This document shows, in pieces, positions 44,510 through 52,908 of a DNA stretch of 53,320 nucleotides. How positions within the stretch are numbered: position 1 is the first letter of the stretch; each line of letters begins with the position of its first letter. The stretch is from Ignavibacteria bacterium (GTDB lineage Bacteria > Bacteroidota > Ignavibacteria > Tepidaquicellales > Tepidaquicellaceae), in NCBI GenBank assembly GCA_016783945.1, contig JADHVP010000007.1:1-53320 (forward strand). Reading direction: 5' to 3'. The notes beneath the pieces were generated by a model that made no database searches, was not told the origin of the DNA, and worked only from the letters and a program-made list of their open reading frames with translations. The translations under genes and the position numbers were made by a program.

Positions 44510-44580
44510 TCTCGGGTGGTCTAATGGCAGGACACCGGCCTTTGGAGCCGTTTGTGGAGGTTCGAATCCTCCCCTGAGAA
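44510..44580 (+). tRNA. tRNA-Gln (anticodon TTG)
   Basis: The acceptor stem TCTCGGG (44510-44516) pairs with CCTGAGA (44573-44579) with one G-T wobble. The anticodon loop CTTTGGA has TTG at 44542-44544, on the stem CGGC/GCCG with a C-T mismatch at its base. The T arm GGAGGTTCGAATCCTCC is perfect. CCA is not encoded. It lies between rplR and rpsE inside the spc operon. Confidence 0.92.
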
Positions 44581-44632
44581 CAGTAAAGAAAAATTTGTTT
44601 TTATTACGTATTTTTTTTATTAAATTTAGTTA

Positions 44633-45142
44633 ATGTCAAAGAATTATATAAGAGCTGGAGAATTAGAACTTAAAGAGAAGCTCGTAAACATAGGTAGGGT
44701 TGCTAAAGTTGTTAAGGGTGGTCGTAGATTTAGTTTTAGTGCAGTAAGTGTAGTAGGTGATGGAAAAGGACATGTAGGTATTGGATTAGGTAAAGCAAAT
44801 GAAGTTACAGATGCGATTAAAAAAAGTGTTGAAGATGCAAGGAAAAGCATAATAAAGATTCCGATTGTTAAAGGAACGATACCTCATGAAATTATAGGAA
44901 AATACGGAGCTGCAAAAGTAATGCTAAAACCAGCGTCTCCCGGAACGGGGATTATTGCTGGTGGGGGAGTTAGAGCAGTTTTAGAAGCAGCGGGAATTCA
45001 AGATATATTAACGAAATTGTTAGGATCATCTAATCCCCATAATGTTGTCAAAGCTACAATAAAAGGTCTGGAAAGTATTACAGATGCAAAAAGGGTAGCT
45101 GAAAAAAGAGGAATAAGTTATCAAGAATTATTTTCAACTTAA
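44633..45142 (+). CDS. rpsE: 30S ribosomal protein S5
   Basis: This 169-residue protein contains [32 protein letters not shown] and ends [23 protein letters not shown], as expected. It acts in decoding accuracy and mRNA unwinding. It starts 52 bases after tRNA-Gln. Confidence 0.98.
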   Translation: MSKNYIRAGELELKEKLVNIGRVAKVVKGGRRFSFSAVSVVGDGKGHVGIGLGKANEVTDAIKKSVEDARKSIIKIPIVKGTIPHEIIGKYGAAKVMLKPASPGTGIIAGGGVRAVLEAAGIQDILTKLLGSSNPHNVVKATIKGLESITDAKRVAEKRGISYQELFST

Positions 45143-45160
45143 TTAATATTATTGTGTACG

Positions 45161-45343
45161 ATGAGTAAGATTTTAAGAATAACGCAAACTAAAAGTGTAA
45201 TTGACAGATTGAAAAAGCAAAAATTAACGATTAAAGCTCTAGGTTTAGGAAGACCTAATTATACAGTAACTAAAAAAGATACACCTCAGGTCAGGGGTAT
45301 GATCGAAAATGTGAAACATTTAATAAAAGTTGAAGTAATATAA
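45161..45343 (+). CDS. rpmD: 50S ribosomal protein L30
   Basis: This 60-residue protein reads MSKILRITQTKSVIDRLKKQKLTIKALGLGRPN and ends MIENVKHLIKVEVI, a standard L30. I chose ATG 45161; a TTG at 45152 would add three residues. Confidence 0.95.
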   Translation: MSKILRITQTKSVIDRLKKQKLTIKALGLGRPNYTVTKKDTPQVRGMIENVKHLIKVEVI

Positions 45344-45353
45344 CTAAATAAAA

Positions 45354-45385
45354 TTTCTTAAAGTTATTCTGTTAACTTAAAGAAA
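45354..45385 (+). other. Hairpin between rpmD and the barrel gene
   Basis: TTTCTTAAAGTTA (45354-45366) pairs with TAACTTAAAGAAA (45373-45385) with one mismatch and a 6-base loop. It starts 10 bases after the rpmD stop. There is no T-run, so it is more likely a processing or stability hairpin than a terminator. A direct repeat TATCATAA follows at about 45400. Confidence 0.5.
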
Positions 45386-45488
45386 GGAAAAGTTTATGGT
45401 ATCATAATGTATCATAAAATTTAATAAACTAAAATTTAAAATTTAAATGCTTAAACATCTTCTGTTAAATAAAATGAAAGGAAACAAA

Positions 45489-46202
45489 ATGTCAACTTTT
45501 AAAAAACTATTTGCAACATTAGTTTTAGTTCTTTTTGTAACTAGCGTATCATTCGCACAAGTTAACAAAAATTATGATGGAGTAAAACCTGAACTCAGAA
45601 AAGGTGCACACTCATTAGTATTTATGTATTCACCTTTTGTATCTGGTTCATTAGGTGCTGTATTTGCAGGTACTAATTCCGTATTCACAGATACCACTAG
45701 CTTAGGTACTGGTACATTGTATGGTGCCGGTTATAGATATTATTTCTCACCTCAGTTCTCTTTAATGGGTGGAGTATCATTTGGAATGGACAAAACCAGT
45801 TTTACATTTAACGGTGGTAGTGGAGAAACATCAACGACTACTTATGGTATTTCTTTAGATGGAATGTATCAGTTTAAACCATTATACAGCATTGCTCCAT
45901 ATATTGGTTTGAATGCTAATTTTGGTATGTATGAGTCTGAAGTCACATCAACATTAGTTACCACAACAACGGTTTCTACAAATAAAGGTAGTGCGTTTGG
46001 TGGTGGACTCGGAGTCGGATTCGATTGGTACTTTACCGAAGGTATGTCTCTCGGTGGTAAGTATACAGTTGGAGTAAGAAGCTATTCCGCTCCGGAATAT
46101 ACAGTTACAGGTGGTCCAACAAGTATTTCCTGGACAGGTGCTGACAGAACTATCATTGGCTTCGGAATTGCAAGCATTTATTTAAATGTTCATTTACCAT
46201 AA
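45489..46202 (+). CDS. Outer-membrane beta-barrel protein inside the spc operon
   Basis: This protein has 237 residues. A signal peptide (MSTFKKLFATLVLVLF to about residue 23, SFAQ) is followed by alternating strands (GTLYGAGYRYYFSPQFSLMGGVSFGMD, GFDWYFTEGMSLGGKYTVGV) and a last strand IASIYLNVHLP. It resembles small OmpA/OmpX-like porin-fold proteins; its exact function is unknown. I chose ATG 45489, which has AAAGGAAA upstream. A TTG or ATG about 42 bases upstream would add 14 residues before the signal peptide. It is an unusual insertion between rpmD and rplO, and it ends in its own strong terminator. Confidence 0.8.
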   Translation: MSTFKKLFATLVLVLFVTSVSFAQVNKNYDGVKPELRKGAHSLVFMYSPFVSGSLGAVFAGTNSVFTDTTSLGTGTLYGAGYRYYFSPQFSLMGGVSFGMDKTSFTFNGGSGETSTTTYGISLDGMYQFKPLYSIAPYIGLNANFGMYESEVTSTLVTTTTVSTNKGSAFGGGLGVGFDWYFTEGMSLGGKYTVGVRSYSAPEYTVTGGPTSISWTGADRTIIGFGIASIYLNVHLP

Positions 46203-46222
46203 GCTCTTTAGTTAAAATCGTA

Positions 46223-46266
46223 AAAATTCCTTTGCCCTCGAAAGCGGGCAAAGGAATTTTATTTTA
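46223..46266 (+). terminator. Strong intrinsic terminator after the barrel gene
   Basis: AAAATTCCTTTGCCC (46223-46237) and GGGCAAAGGAATTTT (46246-46260) form a perfect 15-bp stem with an 8-base loop, then ATTTTATCTT. It would cut the spc operon between rpmD and rplO, so rplO and secY need readthrough or their own promoter. Confidence 0.85.
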
Positions 46267-46342
46267 TCTTGTTTAAAAATTTTAGGAATAAAATAATATA
46301 AAGTAGAATAGTAACTTATATAAACGATAAAATTATTCATTG

Positions 46343-46801
46343 ATGGATATACTCAGCAACTTAAAATATGCTAAAGGTTCACGAAAAAAGAAAAAAAGAA
46401 TCGGTAGAGGACAAGGTTCTGGCTATGGCGGTACCTCTACAAAAGGTCATAAAGGAGCTAAATCAAGAGCGGGCTATAAGAACAGAGCCTGGTTTGAGGG
46501 AGGTCAAATGCCTTTGCAAAGAAGAATTCCAAAGTTTGGATTCAAGAATATTAATAGGATTGAATACAACATATTGAATGTAGGTAATCTTCAGCAATTA
46601 ATTGATGGCGGAAAGATCAAAGAAACTGATTTAAATTTAGAGTATTTTTTTAATAAGAGAATACTAAAAGACAAACGAAGTCCTTTGAAAATTTTAGGAA
46701 ATGGTGAGCTAAAATCGAAAATAGAAGTTTCTGCAAATTCATTTAGTAAAACAGCTAAGGAAAAAATTGAGAAACTTGGAGGTAAAGCTTTAGTAGTATG
46801 A
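46343..46801 (+). CDS. rplO: 50S ribosomal protein L15
   Basis: This 152-residue protein begins MDILSNLKYAKGSRKKKKRIGRGQGSG and contains GQMPLQRRIPKFGFKN, the L15 signature. I chose ATG 46343 rather than the TTG three bases upstream. Its TGA stop overlaps the secY ATG (ATGA), so translation is coupled. Confidence 0.97.
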   Translation: MDILSNLKYAKGSRKKKKRIGRGQGSGYGGTSTKGHKGAKSRAGYKNRAWFEGGQMPLQRRIPKFGFKNINRIEYNILNVGNLQQLIDGGKIKETDLNLEYFFNKRILKDKRSPLKILGNGELKSKIEVSANSFSKTAKEKIEKLGGKALVV

Positions 46802-48135
46802 GTGGATTTGTAGAAAGTTTTAGAAACATTTTCAAGATTGAAGAACTCAGGTCACGAATATTATTTACGCTGGCTTTATTAATCGTTGTTAGGATAGGGG
46901 CTCACATTACATTACCCGGGGTGAATGCTGCTCTTATAGCAGAATCTGCAAAAACTCAAGCTCCCGATACATTGTTCGGTCTTTATGATATGTTTGTTGG
47001 AGGAGCATTTAGCAATGCTGCAGTGTTCGCATTAGGTATAATGCCGTACATTAGTGCTTCTATTATTATTCAATTACTCGGTGCAGTCTTTCCTTATTTC
47101 CAAAAATTACAAAAGGAAGGTGAAGAGGGCAGAAAAAAGATTACACAGTTAACAAGATTAGGTACGATACCTATTGCAGCATTACAAGCGTGGGGTGTTA
47201 GTGTACAGCTTGCAAGCAGACGTGTTGGTGATTTAAGTATAATTAATCCAGAAGTTTCCGGTGTATTATTTACCGTTTCTACTGTTGTATTTTTAACTGC
47301 TGGTACGATATTTATGATGTGGTTAGGTGAGCAAATCACAGAGAAGGGTATTGGGAATGGAATTTCACTTATAATTTTTATAGGTATTATTGACAGATTC
47401 CCGTATGCTTTGTTTGATGAATATCAATTAATAGCATCCGGTGTTAGAAATTTAATTATTGAACTCGTTTATATTTCTATATTTGTAGTGATTGTAGCGG
47501 GTGTCATTTCTGTGACAGTTGCGACAAGAAAGATACCTGTTCAATATGCTAAAAGAGTAGTCGGTCGAAAAGTTTTTGGCGGTGTAACTCAATATATTCC
47601 TATGAAGGTTAATCAGGCAGGAGTTATGCCTTTGATTTTTGCACAATCGATCATGTTCGTTCCGAATACATTTCTATCATTTTTCCCCGACAGCGAGTTT
47701 ATGCAAGGTTTAGCAACGTATTTTAATTATTCAAGTTATTTTTATGCTTTCACGTATGCAATGTTGATTATATTCTTTACTTATTTTTATACAGCAATTG
47801 CTTTTAATCCTAAAGACGTAGCGGATAATATGAAAAAGCAAGGTGGTTTTATTCCAGGAGTAAGACCGGGAAAACCAACATCTGATTTTATTGATAATAT
47901 TTTAACTAAGATTACATTGCCCGGGTCAATATTCCTGGCTATAATAGCAATAATTCCAACTTTTTTAATGAAGTTTGGTGTGTCGACAGGATTAGCTCAA
48001 TTCTATGGAGGTACAAGCTTGTTAATTATTGTCGGTGTTGCTTTGGACACGCTACAACAAATTGAATCACATTTGCTGATGAGGCATTATGATGGATTTA
48101 TGAAAAAGACAAAATTAAAAGCGAGAAGATATTAG
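46798..48135 (+). CDS. secY: Protein translocase subunit SecY
   Basis: This 445-residue inner-membrane channel subunit begins MSGFVESFRNIFKIEELRSRILFTLALL and contains PYISASIIIQLL and GNGISLIIFIGI, with ten predicted helices, as expected. With SecE/SecG it exports the signal-peptide proteins found in this window. It overlaps rplO by 4 bases. map follows 4 bases after its stop. Confidence 0.98.
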   Translation: MSGFVESFRNIFKIEELRSRILFTLALLIVVRIGAHITLPGVNAALIAESAKTQAPDTLFGLYDMFVGGAFSNAAVFALGIMPYISASIIIQLLGAVFPYFQKLQKEGEEGRKKITQLTRLGTIPIAALQAWGVSVQLASRRVGDLSIINPEVSGVLFTVSTVVFLTAGTIFMMWLGEQITEKGIGNGISLIIFIGIIDRFPYALFDEYQLIASGVRNLIIELVYISIFVVIVAGVISVTVATRKIPVQYAKRVVGRKVFGGVTQYIPMKVNQAGVMPLIFAQSIMFVPNTFLSFFPDSEFMQGLATYFNYSSYFYAFTYAMLIIFFTYFYTAIAFNPKDVADNMKKQGGFIPGVRPGKPTSDFIDNILTKITLPGSIFLAIIAIIPTFLMKFGVSTGLAQFYGGTSLLIIVGVALDTLQQIESHLLMRHYDGFMKKTKLKARRY

Positions 48136-48139
48136 TCTA

Positions 48140-48904
48140 ATGTCTTTAGTAAAAAGTGAAAAAGAAATAGAGTTAATTAGAAAGAGTTGCAGAATTGTTG
48201 CAGATGTTCTTAAATATATAAAACCTTTTATTAAAGAAGGTGTCAAAACAAAAGACCTCGATAAATTGGTCGAAGATTTTATAGTTTCTCAAAATGCATA
48301 TCCAGCTTTCAAAGGATATAAAGTAAAGAACAAAAGATTCCCTGGTAGTATATGTATATCTATCAACGAAGAGGTTGTGCATGGATTACCCAGCGATAGA
48401 ATTTTACAAATCGGGGATATTGTATCTTTAGATGTTGGAGTAAAAAAAGATGGGTATTATGGAGATAGTGCTTATACTTTTCAGGTTGGTGAAGTTTCAG
48501 AGAAGAAAAAGAAATTGATGCAGGTAACTAATGATTCATTGTATAAAGGAATAGAACAAGCTATAGCGGGAAATGAAATAAATGATATATCCTGTGCTAT
48601 TCAGAATTATGTTGAAGGTTCAGGATTCGGTGTTGTAAGGGAATTAATAGGTCATGGGATTGGCAAAAATTTACACGAAGAACCTGCTATACCGAATTAT
48701 TACAATCCTGATAATAAGCAGAAATTATTTAAAGGCATGGTTCTGGCAATTGAACCAATGGTAAATTATGGTACTTATGAAGTAACAGTAAAAAATGATG
48801 GTTGGACAATAATTACAAAAGATAATGAACCATCAGCACATTATGAACATTCTGTTTTGATTACTGATAGCGAACCTGATATACTAACGAATATTGAGGA
48901 ATAA
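48140..48904 (+). CDS. map: Methionine aminopeptidase, type I
   Basis: This 254-residue enzyme removes the initiator methionine from new proteins. It shows the pita-bread motifs: VVHGLPSDRILQIGDIVSLDVGVKKDGYYGDSA with metal-binding aspartates, GHGIGKNLHEEPAIPNY with histidine, and MVLAIEPMVNYG and HYEHSVLIT with glutamates. Its place after secY is standard. Confidence 0.97.
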   Translation: MSLVKSEKEIELIRKSCRIVADVLKYIKPFIKEGVKTKDLDKLVEDFIVSQNAYPAFKGYKVKNKRFPGSICISINEEVVHGLPSDRILQIGDIVSLDVGVKKDGYYGDSAYTFQVGEVSEKKKKLMQVTNDSLYKGIEQAIAGNEINDISCAIQNYVEGSGFGVVRELIGHGIGKNLHEEPAIPNYYNPDNKQKLFKGMVLAIEPMVNYGTYEVTVKNDGWTIITKDNEPSAHYEHSVLITDSEPDILTNIEE

Positions 48905-48951
48905 TATAATATTATAAAACGAAATAATAATTGGATATTTTTTTAGAATAA

Positions 48952-49170
48952 ATGGCGAAGCAAGAATCAATTAAAGTAGATGGAATAATAACGGAGATAC
49001 TTCCTAATACGAATTTTAAAGTTAAGCTTGAAAATGGCCATGAAGTGTTAGCTCATATTTCCGGTAAAATGAGAATGAATTTTATTAGAATTCTGCAAGG
49101 AGACAAAGTAACAGTAGAGTTATCACCTTATGACCTGACAAAAGGAAGAATTACTTACAGGTATAAATAA
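48952..49170 (+). CDS. infA: Translation initiation factor IF-1
   Basis: This 72-residue OB-fold protein has [65 protein letters not shown], the complete IF-1 pattern, shown here as separate parts of one conserved chain. It occupies the 30S A site during initiation. Confidence 0.97.
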   Translation: MAKQESIKVDGIITEILPNTNFKVKLENGHEVLAHISGKMRMNFIRILQGDKVTVELSPYDLTKGRITYRYK

Positions 49171-49188
49171 TTATTTAATATAAAAGAA

Positions 49189-49302
49189 ATGAAAGTACGA
49201 AGTTCAGTAAAAAAGATGTGTGAAAAGTGTAAGATCATTAAACGAAATGGAGTTGTTAGAGTAATTTGTTCTAATCCTAAACATAAACAAAGACAGGGTT
49301 AG
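49189..49302 (+). CDS. rpmJ: 50S ribosomal protein L36
   Basis: This 37-residue protein begins [20 protein letters not shown] and ends [13 protein letters not shown]11, C14, C27 and H32 are the zinc ligands of the standard zinc-binding form. It starts 18 bases after infA, in its usual place before rpsM. Confidence 0.95.
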   Translation: MKVRSSVKKMCEKCKIIKRNGVVRVICSNPKHKQRQG

Positions 49303-49345
49303 AAATTGATTTTAATAGAATTATAAAATTTTTGGAGAATAAAAA

Positions 49346-49729
49346 TTGGCAAGAATTTCAGGAATTGATCTTCCGAAAAATAAAAGAGTTGTAATAGGTC
49401 TTACGACCATTTTCGGAATTGGAGTATCTACATCAAAAAAGATATTATCAAAATTAGGAATAAGTGAAGATAAAAAGGTATCTCAACTAACTGATGATGA
49501 AGTTAATCAAATCCGTTCGGAAATCGGGGAGGATATAAAGGTTGAGGGCTCATTAAGATCAGAGATCCAGATGAATATTAAAAGACTTATGGATATTGGT
49601 ACTTATAAAGGTAAAAGACATAGAAAAGGTCTTCCGGTGAGAGGACAAAGAACCAGAACAAATGCAAGATCTCGAAAGGGTAAAAGAAAAACTGTTGCGG
49701 GTAAAAAGAAAGCTTTGGCTAAGAAATAA
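49346..49729 (+). CDS. rpsM: 30S ribosomal protein S13
   Basis: This 127-residue protein begins [25 protein letters not shown] and contains [20 protein letters not shown]. The start is TTG at 49346 with GGAG 8 bases upstream; MARI is the conserved family start. S13 bridges to the 50S subunit. Confidence 0.97.
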   Translation: MARISGIDLPKNKRVVIGLTTIFGIGVSTSKKILSKLGISEDKKVSQLTDDEVNQIRSEIGEDIKVEGSLRSEIQMNIKRLMDIGTYKGKRHRKGLPVRGQRTRTNARSRKGKRKTVAGKKKALAKK

Positions 49730-49775
49730 TAATATTGAAACGATTAAATTATTAATTAATATCTAAAATATAAAA

Positions 49776-50162
49776 TTGGCAAAGACTTATAAAAAGAGTA
49801 AAAAGAAAATTCAAGTTGATGCAAACGGAGTGGCACACATTAAAGCTTCTTTTAATAATGTCATTGTTACATTAACGGATTTATATGGTAATACAATTTC
49901 ATGTGCGTCTTCGGGCAAAATGGGATTCAAGGGTTCAAAGAAAAATACACCCTTTGCAGCTCAAATTACAGCTGAATCTGCTGCTAAAGAAGCTTATGAT
50001 TTAGGTTTAAGAAAAGTTGAAGTTCTAATTAAGGGAGTAGGATCGGGAAGAGATGCAGCAGTAAGGTCGCTAAACACAACAGGGCTTGAAATTGTTTCTA
50101 TTAAAGATATTACACCGCTTCCGCATAATGGTTGTAGACCACCTAAAAGAAGAAGAGTCTAA
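49776..50162 (+). CDS. rpsK: 30S ribosomal protein S11
   Basis: This 128-residue protein contains [22 protein letters not shown] and [38 protein letters not shown]. The start is TTG at 49776, which gives [11 protein letters not shown]. It forms part of the platform near the E site. Confidence 0.97.
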   Translation: MAKTYKKSKKKIQVDANGVAHIKASFNNVIVTLTDLYGNTISCASSGKMGFKGSKKNTPFAAQITAESAAKEAYDLGLRKVEVLIKGVGSGRDAAVRSLNTTGLEIVSIKDITPLPHNGCRPPKRRRV

Positions 50163-50220
50163 ACTTATTAATAGTTTGTTATTATTTATAACTTAAAAGA
50201 AATACTTATTAAACTTTTAT

Positions 50221-50850
50221 ATGGCAAGATATACAGACGCAAATTGTAAACTCTGCAGAAGAGAAAAGCAGAAATTATTTTTAAAGGGTACGAAATGTTA
50301 TTCTGATGTATGCCCTATTGAGAATAAGAATTATCCTCCAGGACAGCATGGTCTTAGAAGGAGACAAAGAATAACTGATTATACAATTCAGTTAAGAGAA
50401 AAACAAAAAGCTCGTAAAACGTACGGTCTGCTTGAGAAACAGTTCAGAAAATATTTCACAATTGCATCAGGGAAAAAAGGTATAACGGGGGATAATCTTA
50501 TCCGTATACTCGAAAGCAGGTTTGACAATACATTGTACAGACTCGGATTGGCTCCATCAAGGAAAGCTGCGAGACAGTTAATTACTCACAGACATTTAAC
50601 AATTAATAATACTATTGTTAATATACCTTCTTATATTTTAAAATCAGGAGATACAATCGAAGTTCAGGAGAAAAGCAAAAAATTACAGGTGTTCCATGAT
50701 TCTATGAAACGGATGAAAGAGAATATGTTAATGTCCTGGCTTTCACTTGATAAAGCAAATATGAAGGGTACTTTTTTGCAAGTGCCAGAAAGAGCTGACG
50801 TTCCATTTATTGGAAACGAGCAATTAATTATTGAGTTATATTCCAAATAA
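50221..50850 (+). CDS. rpsD: 30S ribosomal protein S4 (zinc form)
   Basis: This 209-residue protein begins MARYTDANCKLCRREKQKLFLKG and has four cysteines at C9, C12, C26 and C31 that should bind zinc. The S4 RNA-binding domain follows (ESRFDNTLYRLGLAPSRKAARQLITHRHLTIN). S4 starts assembly of the 30S subunit. Confidence 0.97.
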   Translation: MARYTDANCKLCRREKQKLFLKGTKCYSDVCPIENKNYPPGQHGLRRRQRITDYTIQLREKQKARKTYGLLEKQFRKYFTIASGKKGITGDNLIRILESRFDNTLYRLGLAPSRKAARQLITHRHLTINNTIVNIPSYILKSGDTIEVQEKSKKLQVFHDSMKRMKENMLMSWLSLDKANMKGTFLQVPERADVPFIGNEQLIIELYSK

Positions 50851-50891
50851 AGAATTTTAGTAACCTAACAAATATAAAAATATTTTTTAGA

Positions 50892-51887
50892 ATGAAGATT
50901 AATTATTTACAAATGCCCGAGAATGTTGTCATAGAAGAATCTACTTATTCTGACACATTTGGTAAATTTATTGTACAACCTCTTGAAAGAGGATATGGTG
51001 TTACGTTAGGTAATTCATTACGACGAGTACTAATATCATCACTTCCCGGAATAGCCATAGTTGCAATAAAAGTGAATGATGCCCCGCATGAGTTTACAAC
51101 AATCAAGGGTGTTGTTGAAGATCTTTCAGAAATGGTTTTAAATTTTAAAGAGATTAGATTTAAAGACCTTACTGGAAAGTCTGCAAAGATAGAATTAAGT
51201 TTGAAAGGTCCCTCAGTATTTACTGCGAAGGATATTCAGAATGCAACATCGGATTTTCAAATATTGAATCCGGAATTGCATATTGCAACATTGAATAAAA
51301 GTGCGAGTATGAAAATCGAATTAAGAATAAGTTCGGGGGTTGGATATGTTCCGGCTGAAGAAAATAGAAAGACCGAACTTCCTTTAGGTTTTATCTCTAC
51401 AGATTCGATATTTTCTCCAATAAAAAACGTGAATTACGTCATCGAAAATACACGGGTTGGTCAGAGAACTGATTATGAAAAATTAATATTAGAGGTTTTT
51501 ACTGACGGTTCTATTACACCTGAGGAAGCTGTGGTTGCAGCATCTCGCATAATGAAAGATCATATTCAATTATTTTTGAATTTAAGTCCAGATGCCGAAG
51601 AGAAAGAACCAATTAAAGATGAACAGGATGAGCAATTTGAAATGACAAAGAAGATATTGTTAATGCCCGTTGACGAATTGGATCTTTCAGTCAGATCACA
51701 AAATTGTCTAAGGTCTGCAAGTATTAAAATAATTGCAGATTTAGTAAGTAAGAATGAATCTGAAATGTTGCATTACAGAAATTTCGGCAGGAAATCATTA
51801 GCAGAATTAGTTGAACTAATTGAAGGATTTGGGCTATCATTTGGTATGGATGTTGATAAATTTATTAAAGAAGAAACAATCGTCTAA
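50892..51887 (+). CDS. rpoA: RNA polymerase subunit alpha
   Basis: This 331-residue protein has the N-terminal assembly domain (FIVQPLERGYGVTLGNSLRRVLISSLPG) and the C-terminal domain (LDLSVRSQNCLRSASIKIIADLV, then FGRKSLAELVELIEGFGLSFGM). Normal length. It is preceded by rpsD and followed by rplQ, the usual alpha operon order. Confidence 0.98.
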   Translation: MKINYLQMPENVVIEESTYSDTFGKFIVQPLERGYGVTLGNSLRRVLISSLPGIAIVAIKVNDAPHEFTTIKGVVEDLSEMVLNFKEIRFKDLTGKSAKIELSLKGPSVFTAKDIQNATSDFQILNPELHIATLNKSASMKIELRISSGVGYVPAEENRKTELPLGFISTDSIFSPIKNVNYVIENTRVGQRTDYEKLILEVFTDGSITPEEAVVAASRIMKDHIQLFLNLSPDAEEKEPIKDEQDEQFEMTKKILLMPVDELDLSVRSQNCLRSASIKIIADLVSKNESEMLHYRNFGRKSLAELVELIEGFGLSFGMDVDKFIKEETIV

Positions 51888-51927
51888 TTCTAATATTTGA
51901 GCAAATACTAACATTTGAATTTAATTT

Positions 51928-52692
51928 ATGGAACACAGGAAAAAAGGTAGAAAATTAAACAGAACAGCAAGTCATAGGAAAGCATTACTTTCTAATTTAT
52001 CTATTTCTTTAATTAAGAATAAAAGGATAAAAACAACTGAAGCAAAGGCTAAAGAACTAAGAATATACTTTGAGCCGTTTATAACTAAAGCTAAACAAGC
52101 TTATAGCTTTAAGGATACTGCTCCGGAGAAAGATATTCACTTAAGAAGAGTTGCTAAAAAATATATCAATGATAAAGAAGCAATAAAGATCTTGTTCGAT
52201 GAAATTGGTCCTAAGGTTGGAGACAGGAGGGGTGGTTATACCAGGGTATTAAAAACAGGTCATCGTGTTGGAGATGGTGCACGTCTTGCATTAATTGAAT
52301 TAGTTGATTACAGCTTTATTAAAGAGAAGGAAAGTACTTCTTCAGGGAAAAAAGGAAAGAAGATTAAAGAGAAAGCAAAAGTAGAAGAAGAGACAACAAA
52401 GGAAACGGATTCAATTACAGAAGAGATAATTGCTGATGAAGAATCTACTGAAAAGAAAGGTATCGTCGAAAAAAGCGAAAAGAAGAAAACTAAAACAGTT
52501 AAAAAGACTTCTAAAGTAAAAGATAAACAAGAAAAAGCGAAGAAAGTTAAACCAACAGAAGATAAAAAGAAAAAAGAGGTTGACAAGGATAAAAAAACTA
52601 AGGTAACTCCGAAAGTAAAAAAAGCGGACGATACCAAGCTAAAGAAATCGAAGTCAGAAAAAACTACCCCTGTAAAAAAAACTAAAAAGTAA
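51928..52692 (+). CDS. rplQ: 50S ribosomal protein L17 with a long charged tail
   Basis: The protein has 254 residues, but L17 itself ends near residue 128 ([22 protein letters not shown] to [13 protein letters not shown]). The remaining 125 residues are almost only Lys, Glu, Asp, Thr and Ser ([19 protein letters not shown] and similar), a disordered tail. Extended L17 tails occur in FCB bacteria, but this is long. It is the last gene of the alpha operon. Confidence 0.95.
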   Translation: MEHRKKGRKLNRTASHRKALLSNLSISLIKNKRIKTTEAKAKELRIYFEPFITKAKQAYSFKDTAPEKDIHLRRVAKKYINDKEAIKILFDEIGPKVGDRRGGYTRVLKTGHRVGDGARLALIELVDYSFIKEKESTSSGKKGKKIKEKAKVEEETTKETDSITEEIIADEESTEKKGIVEKSEKKKTKTVKKTSKVKDKQEKAKKVKPTEDKKKKEVDKDKKTKVTPKVKKADDTKLKKSKSEKTTPVKKTKK

Positions 52693-52816
52693 TATTTCGA
52701 GTTATTTGATCGAGTGAAATATTTATTCATTTTTAATTTATTAATATTATTTTATTTTAGAGTATAAACTTTAGAATAAATCTCGTTTAAAATATTTTCA
52801 CTTGAATTTAATTGTT

Positions 52817-52891
52817 AACCTTAACTTTTAAATTTTTAATATAGCAGGATAAACTGAATCGTATTGAAGAGTATAAAAGTTAAGGTTTTTT
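52817..52891 (+). terminator. Terminator-like long-loop hairpin after rplQ
   Basis: AACCTTAACTTTTA (52817-52830) and TAAAAGTTAAGGTT (52874-52887) are perfect complements, followed by TTTT. The 43-base loop is unusual for an intrinsic terminator. It lies between rplQ and the engB start. Confidence 0.55.
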
Positions 52892-52908
52892 CATAAGAAT
52901 ACTGAATA

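Noticed and set aside
52308-52730. 140-codon minus-strand frame rich in Ser and Phe
   Set aside because: It is the complement of the Lys/Glu-rich tail of L17.
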